This document shows, piece after piece, positions 1-11,500 of a stretch of 45,974 nt of DNA (its first letter is position 1; each line of letters starts with the position of its first letter). Position numbers and translations under genes: made by a program. This DNA comes from Lachnospiraceae bacterium (GTDB taxonomy: Bacteria; Bacillota; Clostridia; Lachnospirales; Lachnospiraceae), in assembly GCA_011959805.1 (NCBI GenBank), contig BLMC01000018.1, positions 1 to 45,974 on the forward strand, in the 5' to 3' direction. Under the pieces are notes generated by a model. That model did no database searches. It had not been told where the DNA came from and worked only from the letters and a program-made list of their open reading frames with translations.

Positions 1-171
1 ACGCCGATCGATTTGACAGAACGTTTTGTGCGCGGTGATGCATCGCGCAATACAGAAGGCAGTGGACTAGGGCTTGCAATTGCCAAGAGCTTTTCAGAAT
101 TGCAAGGAGGTAGGTTCTATGTTGAAATTGACGGAGATTTGTTTAAGGCAGTGTTGGAGTGGGATACATAA
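1..171 (+). CDS. Sensor histidine kinase, C-terminal fragment
   Basis: This is the last 56 codons of a gene that begins before the window. The peptide contains ERFVRGDASRN followed by GSGLGLAIAKS, the F and G2 boxes of the HATPase_c domain that binds ATP in two-component sensor kinases. The conserved EGSGLGL glycine cluster is intact, and the protein ends about 28 residues later, so the kinase domain is at the C-terminus as usual. A strong intrinsic terminator follows at once, so this is the last gene of its transcript. The sensed signal and the partner response regulator lie outside the window. Family assignment is firm; subfamily is unknown. Confidence 0.85.
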   Translation, partial: TPIDLTERFVRGDASRNTEGSGLGLAIAKSFSELQGGRFYVEIDGDLFKAVLEWDT

Positions 172-206
172 TCTTTGATTATATTGTCAATTCTATATAA
201 AAGAGT

Positions 207-251
207 AAAAAAGCTTAGCAATATCTTTTTAAGATATTGCTAAGCTTTTTT
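207..251 (+). terminator. Intrinsic terminator after the histidine kinase
   Basis: A perfect 17-bp stem (AAGCTTAGCAATATCTT at 211-227 against 231-247) closes a TTT loop and is flanked by A-tract and T-tract, so it could terminate both strands. A short hairpin element begins directly at its T-tract. Confidence 0.9.
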
Positions 252-299
252 ATGCACACGGACGTGGAGAGGAACGATTAGCGAAAGCTGTCCGTGCGT
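251..299 (+). repeat. Terminator-abutting hairpin element, short form, copy 1
   Basis: The stretch starts TATGCACACGGAC at the terminator T-tract and ends GTCCGTGCG. CACGGAC (257-263) pairs with GTCCGTG (290-296). The interior AGAGGAAcGA..TAGCgAAAG resembles the element at 45667-45728, which also abuts a terminator. No coding potential is seen. Confidence 0.55.
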
Positions 300-364
300 T
301 TAGTAATTACAATATTCTTTTGTGCAAAGATTTTACTTATACATGTTGAAAAGGAGTAGGGAAA

Positions 365-2296
365 ATGAACATAGAAAAGGATCAGGACAGCAACAAAAAA
401 GAATCAGAGTTTAAGCCATATGTTCCAGCAAAGCAAGCACCTCCCGAACTGACTTTGACATCGGTGGTGATTGGAATCTTGCTGGCAGTTGTATTTGGCG
501 CTGCAAATGCCTATCTGGGACTGCGTGTAGGGATGACAGTATCCGCTTCTATTCCGGCAGCAGTTGTATCGATGGGAGTGCTGCGAATATTGCTGCGCAG
601 AAAATCTATTTTAGAAAGTAATATGGTACAGACCATTGGTTCGGCGGGAGAGTCGCTTGCAGCAGGTGCAATTTTTACAATGCCTGTGTTGTTTTTGTGG
701 GCAAAGGAAGGCGTTAGCAATCGTCCAGGAATGCTTTCTATCTCACTGACAGCTTTGCTTGGTGGGCTACTTGGGGTTCTGTTTATGGTTCCTCTGCGAA
801 ACGCATTGATTGTCAAGGAGCATGGTATACTTCCTTATCCTGAAGGGACAGCATGTGCAGAGGTTTTGCTTGCTGGGGAAAAAGGTGGCACGTCTGCGCG
901 GGCAGTTTTTGTTGGAATGGGTATTGCCGCGTTAATTAAGTTTGTCGTGGATGGCTTGAAGGTGGTTCCAAGTACAATTACAATGCGAATTCAGTCGCTT
1001 AAAACAGAGTTTTCTACGGAGATTTATCCAGCACTTGTGGGGGTAGGGTACATCTGTGGGGCAAAGATTTCCTCTTATCTTTTTGCGGGTGGCATTTTAG
1101 GTTGGTTTGTGTTAATACCAGCGATTGTGGCATTTGGTGAGGAGACAATTCTTTATCCCGGAACAGAACCGATTGTACAAATATTTTTGGAGGGGGGACC
1201 TAATGCGATTTGGAGTAATTATATTCGTTATATTGGTGCAGGTGCGGTCGCTGCAGGTGGCATTATCAGTTTAATAAAATCCCTTCCGTTAATTGCCACA
1301 ACTTTTCGGGATACTATGAAGGGATTAAAAGGTAACAGTGCAGATGGTGAGTCCAGAACAGAGCGCACAGCGCTGGATATTAATATGAAATTTGTTCTTG
1401 GTGCAATTGTATTAATTATCTTAGCAATCGCTATTTTTCCGGATATTCCAGTTTCCTTTTTGGGAGCGCTGTTAATTGCGGTGTTTGGTTTTTTCTTCTC
1501 CGCAGTGTCTTCAAGAATGGTGGGGCTTGTAGGAGGGAGCAACAATCCAGTTTCTGGCATGGCGATTGCGACACTTTTGTTTGCGACAATGGTACTCAAA
1601 TCAGCAGGTGATAGCGGAGTACATGGTATGACAGGCGCAATTGCAATTGGCTCTATTATTTGTATTATCGCTGCAATGTCAGGCGACACATCACAGGATT
1701 TAAAGACAGGGTATATCTTGGGAGCAACTCCAAAACGGCAGCAACTTGGAGAGTTGATTGGAGCATCCGTCTCAGCGGTCACCATTGGAGGTGTGATGCT
1801 TCTTTTGGATTCCGCTTGGGGGTTTGGCTCTACAGAACTTTCCGCGCCACAAGCAACTTTGATGAAAATGATTGTGGAAGGTGTGATGGACGGAAATTTG
1901 CCGTGGACGCTTGTGTGGATAGGGGTTTTTATTGCGGTTGTCATTGAAATATTTGGGGTTCCGGTACTTCCAGTAGCAATTGGATTGTATTTACCATTGA
2001 AGCTTTCTGTTCCTATTATGGCAGGCGGTTTGGTGCGGTATGCAGTAATCAAAAAAACTGCAAATACAGCAAAGGAAAGTGAGGCCGGAAGTGGTATTTT
2101 ATTTTGCTCTGGATTAATTGCAGGAGAAGGGCTTGTTGGGATTTTGTTAGCAGTGCTTTCTGTTGTCGGAGTGGCAGATGTCATTGATTTGTCGACAGTT
2201 TTTAATACAGGGATTGTCGGTGGGTTGATAATGCTCATATTAGCGGTAATTGCTGTATTATACTTTGGAATACTGAAAAACAGTAGCATTTCGTAA
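365..2296 (+). CDS. OPT-family oligopeptide transporter
   Basis: This 643-residue polytopic membrane protein of the oligopeptide transporter (OPT) family probably imports peptides or metal chelates with protons; the substrate cannot be read from sequence. The N-terminus (about residues 1-30) is hydrophilic and cytoplasmic, followed by the typical first helix with GAANAYLGLRVGMTVSASIP. The OPT signature NMVQTIGSAGESLAAGAIFTMP lies at about residues 87-108 and PYPEGTACAEVL at about 157-168. Many hydrophobic segments follow, to the last residues. Length is normal for bacterial members. AAGGAG at about 350-355 is well placed for the ATG at 365. The gene is single, between a terminator and the promoter of the first pullulanase gene. 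Adjacency to extracellular starch enzymes suggests a nutrient-acquisition neighbourhood, but a functional link is only inference. Confidence 0.9.
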   Translation: MNIEKDQDSNKKESEFKPYVPAKQAPPELTLTSVVIGILLAVVFGAANAYLGLRVGMTVSASIPAAVVSMGVLRILLRRKSILESNMVQTIGSAGESLAAGAIFTMPVLFLWAKEGVSNRPGMLSISLTALLGGLLGVLFMVPLRNALIVKEHGILPYPEGTACAEVLLAGEKGGTSARAVFVGMGIAALIKFVVDGLKVVPSTITMRIQSLKTEFSTEIYPALVGVGYICGAKISSYLFAGGILGWFVLIPAIVAFGEETILYPGTEPIVQIFLEGGPNAIWSNYIRYIGAGAVAAGGIISLIKSLPLIATTFRDTMKGLKGNSADGESRTERTALDINMKFVLGAIVLIILAIAIFPDIPVSFLGALLIAVFGFFFSAVSSRMVGLVGGSNNPVSGMAIATLLFATMVLKSAGDSGVHGMTGAIAIGSIICIIAAMSGDTSQDLKTGYILGATPKRQQLGELIGASVSAVTIGGVMLLLDSAWGFGSTELSAPQATLMKMIVEGVMDGNLPWTLVWIGVFIAVVIEIFGVPVLPVAIGLYLPLKLSVPIMAGGLVRYAVIKKTANTAKESEAGSGILFCSGLIAGEGLVGILLAVLSVVGVADVIDLSTVFNTGIVGGLIMLILAVIAVLYFGILKNSSIS

Positions 2297-2395
2297 GAAA
2301 CAAAAGCAGTATGCTCAAAAAATGTGCGTATTTAACCTTAAAAATAGTCAGAAATACTAAAATATAAGAATAAAAAAAGACATATTGCTGAATGT

Positions 2396-2413
2396 TTCGC
2401 GAAAGTTCGCGAA
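2396..2413. promoter_or_regulatory. Two tandem TTCGCGAA palindromes, possible operator
   Basis: The 8-bp palindrome TTCGCGAA occurs at 2396-2403 and again at 2406-2413, ten bases apart, or about one helical turn. It lies directly upstream of the -35 box of the first pullulanase gene. This is a plausible binding site for a dimeric regulator on one face of the DNA. The regulator is unknown. The paralogous gene downstream has only a half-match (TTCGCG near 12279). Confidence 0.4.
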
Positions 2414-2417
2414 TGTA

Positions 2418-2447
2418 TTGACTTTTTGCTATTTTTAACGGTATATT
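2418..2447 (+). promoter_or_regulatory. Probable promoter of the first pullulanase gene
   Basis: TTGACT (2418-2423), an 18-bp spacer and TATATT (2442-2447) form a good sigma-A type promoter about 93 bases upstream of the start codon. The tandem palindromes end five bases upstream of the -35 box, which favours control at this promoter. Confidence 0.6.
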
Positions 2448-2540
2448 TAATTTAATTATATTTTAAGAAATGTAATAAAATTAAACGCAGCTCCAGTTTC
2501 CCATAGAACTAGAGTTTGCAAAAGAAAGGAAGGAAAAATT

Positions 2541-5500
2541 ATGGAAAAAACAAACAAATTCTGTAGAAAGAAACGCAACGTAGCAAAAAGTATTCTCAGT
2601 CTAATCTTAGTTTTTGCTATGGTCATTTCCAATGTACAGATAGCGCCGGAAGCGTTTTCCACTGTATGGGCAGCGGAAAATGAGACAACGGAGACGAGTG
2701 AAGTCAGTGAAAGCAGCACACAAATTGCAGAGACAGATACAGAGCAGGATGAAGCTGGCCAAACGAGTGAGAGCAGTGGAGATGATAAGAATACTGGAAC
2801 AGATGAGACACAAAAATCAACTCAAGAAAGTGAAGTAGAAAGTTCTTCTCAGGATGAATCCGCTACGTCTGAAGAAACTGTTGAGACACAGACCGTCGAG
2901 ACAGAGATAGAAACACAGACAGAGCAGGAAAGCAAAACTGAAGAGACAAGTACAACAGAAATTAGTACAGAAAGCACTGAAACTTTGGAATCTTCAGAAA
3001 GTGTAGAGACAGAACAGACAACTGAAGAAACAGAACAGACAACCGAAGAGACAGGCATTGAAAAGAACGAAGGAGAAAGCGATCCCATCGAGGAACAGGT
3101 GGAGGTGATTCTACATTTTAGGAATTCCCTTGGATGGGATGAGGTTGCGGCATTTTTTGGAAAACACAATGGAACAGATTGGGATGGAGATGCGCTTAGT
3201 GGATCATGGCCAGGAAAAGGTGATCTTGTAGAAGACGAAAATGGATATTATACAATATCGCAAAAGATTTCCAAAACAAGCGGATTTGTAATTATTTTTA
3301 ACAACAATAATAATAAAAAGCAAACTACGGATATTATTATTTCATCAGAAGATTTTCAGAGCGATACCTATGAACGATGGATATGGTTAGTAAATGGAGT
3401 GTCCAAGTGGGAGGGAGATACTGAAAAATATTTTGCTCAAGCAGCTACATCAAAAGATATTGAGGTTGTCAGCCCAGAGATTGATGCTGATAAGAAAGTA
3501 TCCTTTCGCTACTTAAATGATTTTGCAAAATCAGTAAAAGTAGCAATGGGGACAAAGGGACTCGAATCTACTCCTGATGATTGGAAACAATATGAAATGA
3601 GTAAGGATGCAAATGGCGTCTTTACCTATACAACAGATATTACATTAACAGCAGGCGAATATCCATATAAGTTTATCGTAGATGGAAATTGGATTCGTGA
3701 TCCAAACAATGAATCATTTACGGATGATAATGACAAAAATAGTGTCTTTACGATTGAAGGAGAAGACCCAAACAAAATTGTAAGCCCTGAAGTCAACGGA
3801 AATAAAGTAACTTTCCGCTATAAAAACAGCGAGGCAAACAATGTATATGTGCGCGGACTTTTAATAAGTGATTGGGCAATTACAGAAGATTATAAGATGC
3901 AGAAAGACGAGGAAACTGGTGTTCATACACTGGAAGTTGAACTGCCTCATGGAAAACATGAATATAAATTTTTCTACAAAGACGCTGATGGAAAAGATTG
4001 TTGGGTACCTGACCCAAATGGTGTTCAAGTAGGTGGAAGTGACAGCAATAGTTATGTCTTTGTAACAGGAAGCAAAGAGTACGAATATACTATTCACTAC
4101 TACAATCCAGAAGCAGATATCCCAACAACAGCAGAGGGACCAGATTTACATATTTGGGGTAAGTGTTCGGAGGATTTGGTAGGAGATTATAAGTTTACAG
4201 AGATTACAAAGGACCCCAAAGCAGAAGGAAAAACATGGCTGACAATGAAAGTGACACTTCCTTATCCGCATTTGAATGTGATTGCACGACCAAACGGCGA
4301 TTGGGAAGAACAGGATAATGAGTACACATATGAAGTTCAAAGTGGCGATAAAGTAGAATTGTGGTATGTATACAAGAAGGGTATTTATGATAAAAATCCA
4401 TTCCTTGCATCTTATGAATATACGATTCATTATTTTAACCCTGATGTTCCTGATCAGTCCAGCAATCAGTCTGATTTATACATATGGGAACCTGGTACCA
4501 GTAATCCTGGCGGGGTATTTCCATTTGATGGAGGTCTGACTTATGATAACGATAATGATATTACATGGCTGACAGCTAAAGTTGGTGTTCCTTATACAAA
4601 TATAGGCATTATTGGGAAACCATATGCTGGAGAAGAAAATTGGGAAGATAAGGACAATGACAGAACATATCAATTAAGGGGTGAAGCAAAAGAGGCAGAA
4701 CTTTGGTATATTCACGGAGTAGGTGTTTATGACAAGAAGCCAAATCTAAATTTGGAATCAATAGAAGTTTTTTTACAATTGGATTCTATGAATTATACAC
4801 AGAACAATGTACTTACCATCATTGCAAATGGTGTTGAGAATTCTGATGTGTTGATAAAGAGTGCCTATGTGGACGCCTCTGAATTGGGTATTAGCGATAA
4901 ACTTGTGATTTCGCCAGAATTGCTCGCAGTATCGCTGTCAGTAAGAGATACCATAGAAGCAGGAACGTATGAACTGCCAGTTATAGTCACAGATATTCGT
5001 GGAAATCAGTTGGAGGCAACGACTACTGTGACCATTATAGACAAAGCAGAAAATCAGAATGATTTTGACTGGGATGAGGCTGTGATTTACTTTATGGTAA
5101 CAGACCGATTCTTTGACGGCAATGAGGGCAACAATACTGCAAATGGTACAGATGGTAATTATAATACTTATGGAAAAGATAATCAGGGATTATATCACGG
5201 CGGTGATTTTGCTGGTGTGACCGAGAAGTTGGATTACTTAAAAGAATTGGGAGTCAATACCATATGGATTACGCCAATTGTAGAGAATGTAAAGGGTGTT
5301 ACTGTTGGCGGAGAAGGCAAGGATAAGGTGCCATACTATGCCGGATATCACGGCTATTGGGCAAGTGATTTCACTAAGTTAAATCCTGCGCTTGGTACAG
5401 AGAAAGAATTTGAAACGTTAATTAATACTGCCCATAAAAAGGGTATGAAGATTATGGTTGACGTTGTGGTAAATCATGCAGGATATGGCATGGAAGGTAC

Positions 5501-8500
5501 CGATAAGTTTGCCGGTATGCTAAGGGACAGCAAGGACGTGGTGGAATCAGACCATGAACTTGGCGGATATCAGGCGGGATTACCCGACTTTCTCACAGAA
5601 ATTCCTGAAGTTAGAAATCAGATTATTAAATGGCAAGTAGACTGGGCAAAGAAAGGTGTGGATTATTTCCGCGTAGACACAGTACAACATGTAGACAGCA
5701 CGACATGGATGGCATTTAAGAATGCGCTGACAGAAGCCAATCCAAATTTCAAAATGATTGGTGAGTATTTTGGTGCAGGATATAATACTGCAAACGGTGG
5801 CAGGTTGGGAAGTGGACAAATGGATTCCTTACTTGACTTTAATTTTAATGAGTGGGCAACGGATTTTGTAAAAGGTGATATTTCATCAGTAGAAACCAAT
5901 CTAAAAAACCGAAATGAAGCACTCAATAATACCTATCTGACAGGACAGTTTCTAAGCAGCCATGACGAGAATGGATTTAAACAGGAACTAATTAACAAGG
6001 GTTGGAGTGCAGACGCGGCAGCGGCAGCTTCCTACGTAGCAGCAACACTTCAGATTACAGCAAAAGGTCAGCCAGTGATATATTATGGCGAGGAGATTGG
6101 ATTGTCTGGAAATAATGATTATCCCTATCAGACAAACCGATATGATTTTAACTGGAATGAGCTGGAAAAACAAAAATCGCAGGAAAGTAGTATTTATAAT
6201 CACTACAAGAAAATGCTTAAAATCCGAGATGATTATTCTGAAGTATTTGCAAAGGGTGACAGACAGGTTGTAACACAGTCCAACGCAAATGGGTATGATA
6301 TTGTTTCCAGAAGTTATGAGGACACAACACTTTATGTTGGAATGAATATCAAATCAGAGGCACAGACTTTAAAGTTTTCTGTGGACAAGGGCGTTACAGG
6401 CTACAAGGATTTGTACAGCGACAAAGTGTATCCGGTTGCAGCAGATAATACAATTGAGATAACAATTCCGGCAGCAGCAAGTGGCGGTACAGTTGTATTA
6501 GTGGCGGATTCTTATAAGGTAGGTTTGCTTGACCCTGAAATGACAATTGCAAGGGGAAGAGAATCAGCGCTGCCATTACAATTAGCAAAGCTGTCAGAGG
6601 AAGGTGTAAAGACTTTTGTAGATGTAACTTATTCTATGACATCTGTTGAAGGCGTGACACTTGACGACAAAAATAAAACGATAAAAGTTGCAGAAACATT
6701 TACAGGAAAGACAATTGAGTTGACTGCAACCGCAGGCAGTGACACAATAACATTTTTGATTAAGGTGGTAGAAGACAAAAACGAAATCACATTAAGGCTG
6801 CATTACAACAGACCTGACCAAAATTATGCAGGTTGGAATGTTTGGGCATGGGGCCATCAAAAAGATGCAGAAGTGGTTCAATTTACTTCTGATGATGAGG
6901 CTGGCGGAAAAGTAGCGGAAATCAAACTGGTAGAAGGGCGTAAAATCAGTACAATGAACTATATTATTCGCAAGAGTATTGATGGTAACGACTGGGCAGA
7001 AAAAGACCCAGGAATGGATTGCTATATTGATCTTTCCGATGTTCTTTCTGGTACTGTGGATTACTATGCGCAGTCTGGTCAATTCCCTGGAACCAGAGTG
7101 CTGGGGGATGATGTATTGACTGGTGCGAAAATTCGCTCTGCTACATATGACAGCACTAGAAATATAGTTAAGGTTGTCACAGGAGTTCCTATTATAGGCT
7201 CTCTTGATGGAATATTTGTACTAAAAACAAAACCAGAAAATAAAGAGGAAGAAGAAATAATCATTCCCATTACAGAGGTAAAACTTGTCAATGCAGAGAA
7301 AAATATATATGAATTAAGTCTTGAAGTGGATTTATCAAGCGCGGACGCAATGCAGAAAAAATATGTTCTTGCATATGATGGTTATGATTATGAGGTGACA
7401 GTATCGAATGATTATTCTTCTGATGAGTTTGAAAGTCGATACACTTATACAGGAAATGACCTTGGTGCAACATGGACTAGCAGCAAGACAACATTTAAGG
7501 TATGGGCACCTACAGCAGCAAAAGTACAGGTAAATCTGTATGAATCTGGAACAGAAAAAACAGAAGACTTAATTAAGACCTTAGACATGACAAAGGGCGA
7601 ACAAGGTGTGTGGTTCGTGTCAGAAGAAGGAGACTTGAATGGTACGTATTATACGTACAGCGTTACGGTAAATGGAATAACAACTGAAGCTTGTGACCCT
7701 TACGCAAAGACAACAGGTGTAAACGGTAATAGAGCAATGGTTATCAATATGAACGCTACCAATCCAGCAGGATGGGCAGGTGATCGTGGACCAAACGCAG
7801 GTATGAGCTACACCGATTCCATTATTTATGAGTTGCATGTCAGGGACTTCTCAATTGATGAATCTTCGGGAATTTCGGAGAAAAACAAAGGAAAGTTCTT
7901 AGGGCTTACAGAAACAGGAACCAAAAATAAGAATGGACAGACCACAGGTCTGGATTATTTGACAGACTTGGGTGTGACACACATTCATCTGTTGCCTTCA
8001 TATGATTATGCGACGGTGGATGAGACAAAGCTGGATACACCACAGTACAACTGGGGATATGACCCCAAAAATTACAATGTGCCCGAAGGGTCTTATTCGA
8101 CAGATCCTTATAATGGTGCAGTTCGTGTAAAAGAAATGAAACAGATGGTAAAAACACTGCATGACAATAATATTAACGTAATTATGGATGTGGTGTACAA
8201 CCATGTATATGATGCAGATAAATTTAGTTTTAACCAAATTGTACCCAAGTATTTTTCAAGAACGACGGAGAATGGTGGATATTCAAACGGTTCTGGATGC
8301 GGCAATGATACAGCATCTGAGCGCGCAATGGTAAGGAAATACATTGTGGATTCTGTAAATTATTGGGCAGATGAATATCATATCGACGGTTTCCGCTTTG
8401 ACTTAGTAGGATTACTTGATACAGAAACAATTAACGAAGTGGTTAATACTGTACATGAGAAGCATCCTGATGTTGTATTCTATGGCGAAGGTTGGACAAT

Positions 8501-11500
8501 GAATACAGAAGTCAGCAAAGACAACATTACAATGGCAACACAGACAAACTCAGCAAAAACGCCTAAATTTGCGTATTTTAGTGATACCATTCGCAATTTG
8601 TTAAAAGGAGATACTTTTAGTGAGACTTCCGTCGGATTTATTTCTGGTGCAACAGGGAAGGAAGATGACCTAGCCAAATGCTTTACAGCAACTCCTGACT
8701 GGTGTAAGAGTCCAACACAGACAATTAATTATGCGTCTTGTCATGACAATTATTCGCTTATGGATAAGTTGTATGTATCAAGGAACGATGCAAGTCGCGA
8801 AGATTTAGTGCGCATGAACAATCTCGCGGCAGTAATTTACATGACAGCAGAAGGAATTCCTTTGATTCATGCAGGTGAGGAGCTGTTAAGGGAAAAGATA
8901 GATGAGAATGGAAAACGTGTGGAGAACAGTTACAACGCATCTGACCTTGTAAACAGTATTAAATGGAGTAATCTTGACCAAGAGGAGTATCGAAATGTAA
9001 GAGATTACTATAAGGGATTAATTGCATTTCGTAAAAACCATGCTGCACTGCGTCTGACATCAGCGCGTGATGTCAGTGCCAATGTAAAATACAAGAAGAT
9101 TAGCGATCAGGTAGTTCTGTTCACAATTAACGGTAAGGACAGAGTACAAGGAGAAGTTTCTGATGGTATTGTGCTGATTTTTAATGCATCGACTTCTGAA
9201 AAAGAGATTAATTTATACAACAATAGTGGTATTACAAAAGGAGATTGGAATGTCTGCATCGATGATAAGAAAGCCGGCATTGAAACACTTTATACGATTA
9301 AAGATGGCAAAGTAACTGTAGCACCAATCTCTGCAATGGTTCTTGTAAAAGGAGAAGGTACGGATAACGATTCCATTTACGGTGATAATGAACAGCAAAA
9401 AATTGATCATCTCAGAGGCGAACTTCAAGATTTGATTGCTGCATATGAGCAATTGCAGAAGGCAGACTATACAAATGAGAGCTGGGCAGTCTTTACAGGT
9501 GCTCTGGAAGCGGCAAGGAAGGCAACAGCAGACCAGGCAGCAACACTTAGCACCTTGGGAAAAGCAAAAGAAAGTTTAATAACTGCTTATAATGCTTTGA
9601 AAGTGCCAGAAGGCAAAGTGGATAAAGAAAAGCTAAGAGTATTAATAGCGGTATGTCAAGCAGTTGTAAATCAGGACTATACAGTCGAAACTTGGACAGC
9701 ATTTGAAATAGCATTAGAGGCTGCAAAGAAGGCTTTGGAAGCACAGGATGTTAAGCAGGAAGATGTAAACAAGGTATATAACAAGTTGGAATCTGCTTAT
9801 AATGGGCTTACAAAACAGAAACCTGACTTAACAGAATTAAAGAATCTGATTGCAGAATATGAGAAACTGGAAAAAGGCAGTTACACAGACGAGAGCTGGG
9901 CAACGTTTACAGAAGCGTTGAAAACAGCAAAGGCAATTATTATAAAACCAGATGCTGGACAGAGCGAAGTAGACAGCGCAGTAGAAAATTTAGGCACAGC
10001 TTATAAAGAACTGAAAGTAATAGAAGGTGCTGTAGACACTGAAAAGTTAAGAGCACTGGTTTCCAGATGTAAAGAGATTCGTGCAAAAGGACAGGGGAAC
10101 TATACGGACGAAAGTTGGGCAATGTTTACAAGTTTACTGAAGGGAGCTGAAGCTGTTTTATGGAAACAAAATGTCAAGCAGAATGAAATTGACGAGGCAT
10201 ATAAAAAGTTAAATGATGCGCGCAATAACCTTTCAGAGATTCATAAAGGACTTTGGATAAAGTGGGATAAGAAATCTGGATTAAAGCTTGGCCAAGATGG
10301 AGAGTACCATATTACCTATACTGGCAAGGCACTTAAGCCAGCAATTCTGGTATTTGATAGAGAGACACAATTAAAGGAAAAAACAGATTATACAGTAAGT
10401 TATAGAAATAATACAAATGCCAGCAATCAGGCGCAAGTGATTATTAAGGGCAAGGGAAATTATTCATTGTCGCGCACAATAAACTTTACAATCGACAAAG
10501 TGGATATCAAAGACCTTGATATAGCAGACTTGTACACCCCTATAACAGCAACAAATAGTAAACAGATTGTACCAAAACCAGTAGTGAAGTATAATGGCAA
10601 AACGCTGAAACTCAATAAAGACTATACGGCCTCTTATGAAAACGCTGGTGATGGAATAAACATAGGTGCATATACTGTAAACTTGGTTGCAGATCAAAAC
10701 AGTATAAATTTTGAGGGTAAGACTACTATTAAGATGATACTTGTAGATAAGGCAAGTGTAACCTTAATGAGTAAGGCAACAATCAAAAAGATTCCAGCAC
10801 AGAATTACAAAAATGGAGAAGTAATAAAGCCTGACATTATAGTCACTTACAAAGGTCAAACGCTCAAAGAGGGTACACACTATAACGTGGAATATGACAA
10901 AGCTCATACCCAAGCTGGGGAGACGGCAACTATAACAATCAAGGGAATTCTTGGCACAGATTTTAAGAGCGGATTTGCGGGAGAGAAGACAGTTTCGTTT
11001 AAGATTAATGGAACACCGCTAAAAGCAAATATGGTATCTTTCCAGGATGAAAGCGTTGCAAAAGTAGGTCTAGTTTATACAGGAATGCCACAACAACCAG
11101 CAATAAAAGTTAATACACCAGATGCAGGAAAGTATAAAATAGAATATCAGAACAATATTAATGCTGGCAAAGCAACAGTAATTGTAACCGGCAGAAATGG
11201 GTATTCAGGAACGGTAAAGAAAACTTTTAAGATAACACCGTTTGATATTGCTACGAATTTCGAAAATAATTTTACATATGCATCGGAAATATCTATTCCT
11301 TATGCAAAAGGTGGTGCGAAGCTTTCTGACAACGATATAATGGCATGTTTTAATGTAAAAAAAGGCAATGGTTCTTCTGTGAGAGTAGACCAACTAGCGC
11401 AAGGAAAAGACTTTACCTTAACTTATAAGAAGAATACAACAGCAAAGTCACCAGATGCCAAGTTTAGTATTAAAGGCAAAGGTAATTTTAAAGGAACCAT

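Noticed and set aside
1228-2289. Long minus-strand reading frame (353 codons) opposite the OPT transporter
   Set aside because: It is a shadow of the transporter: low-complexity Ile/Pro/Thr/Ser composition, no ribosome site, and the plus-strand frame has clear family motifs.
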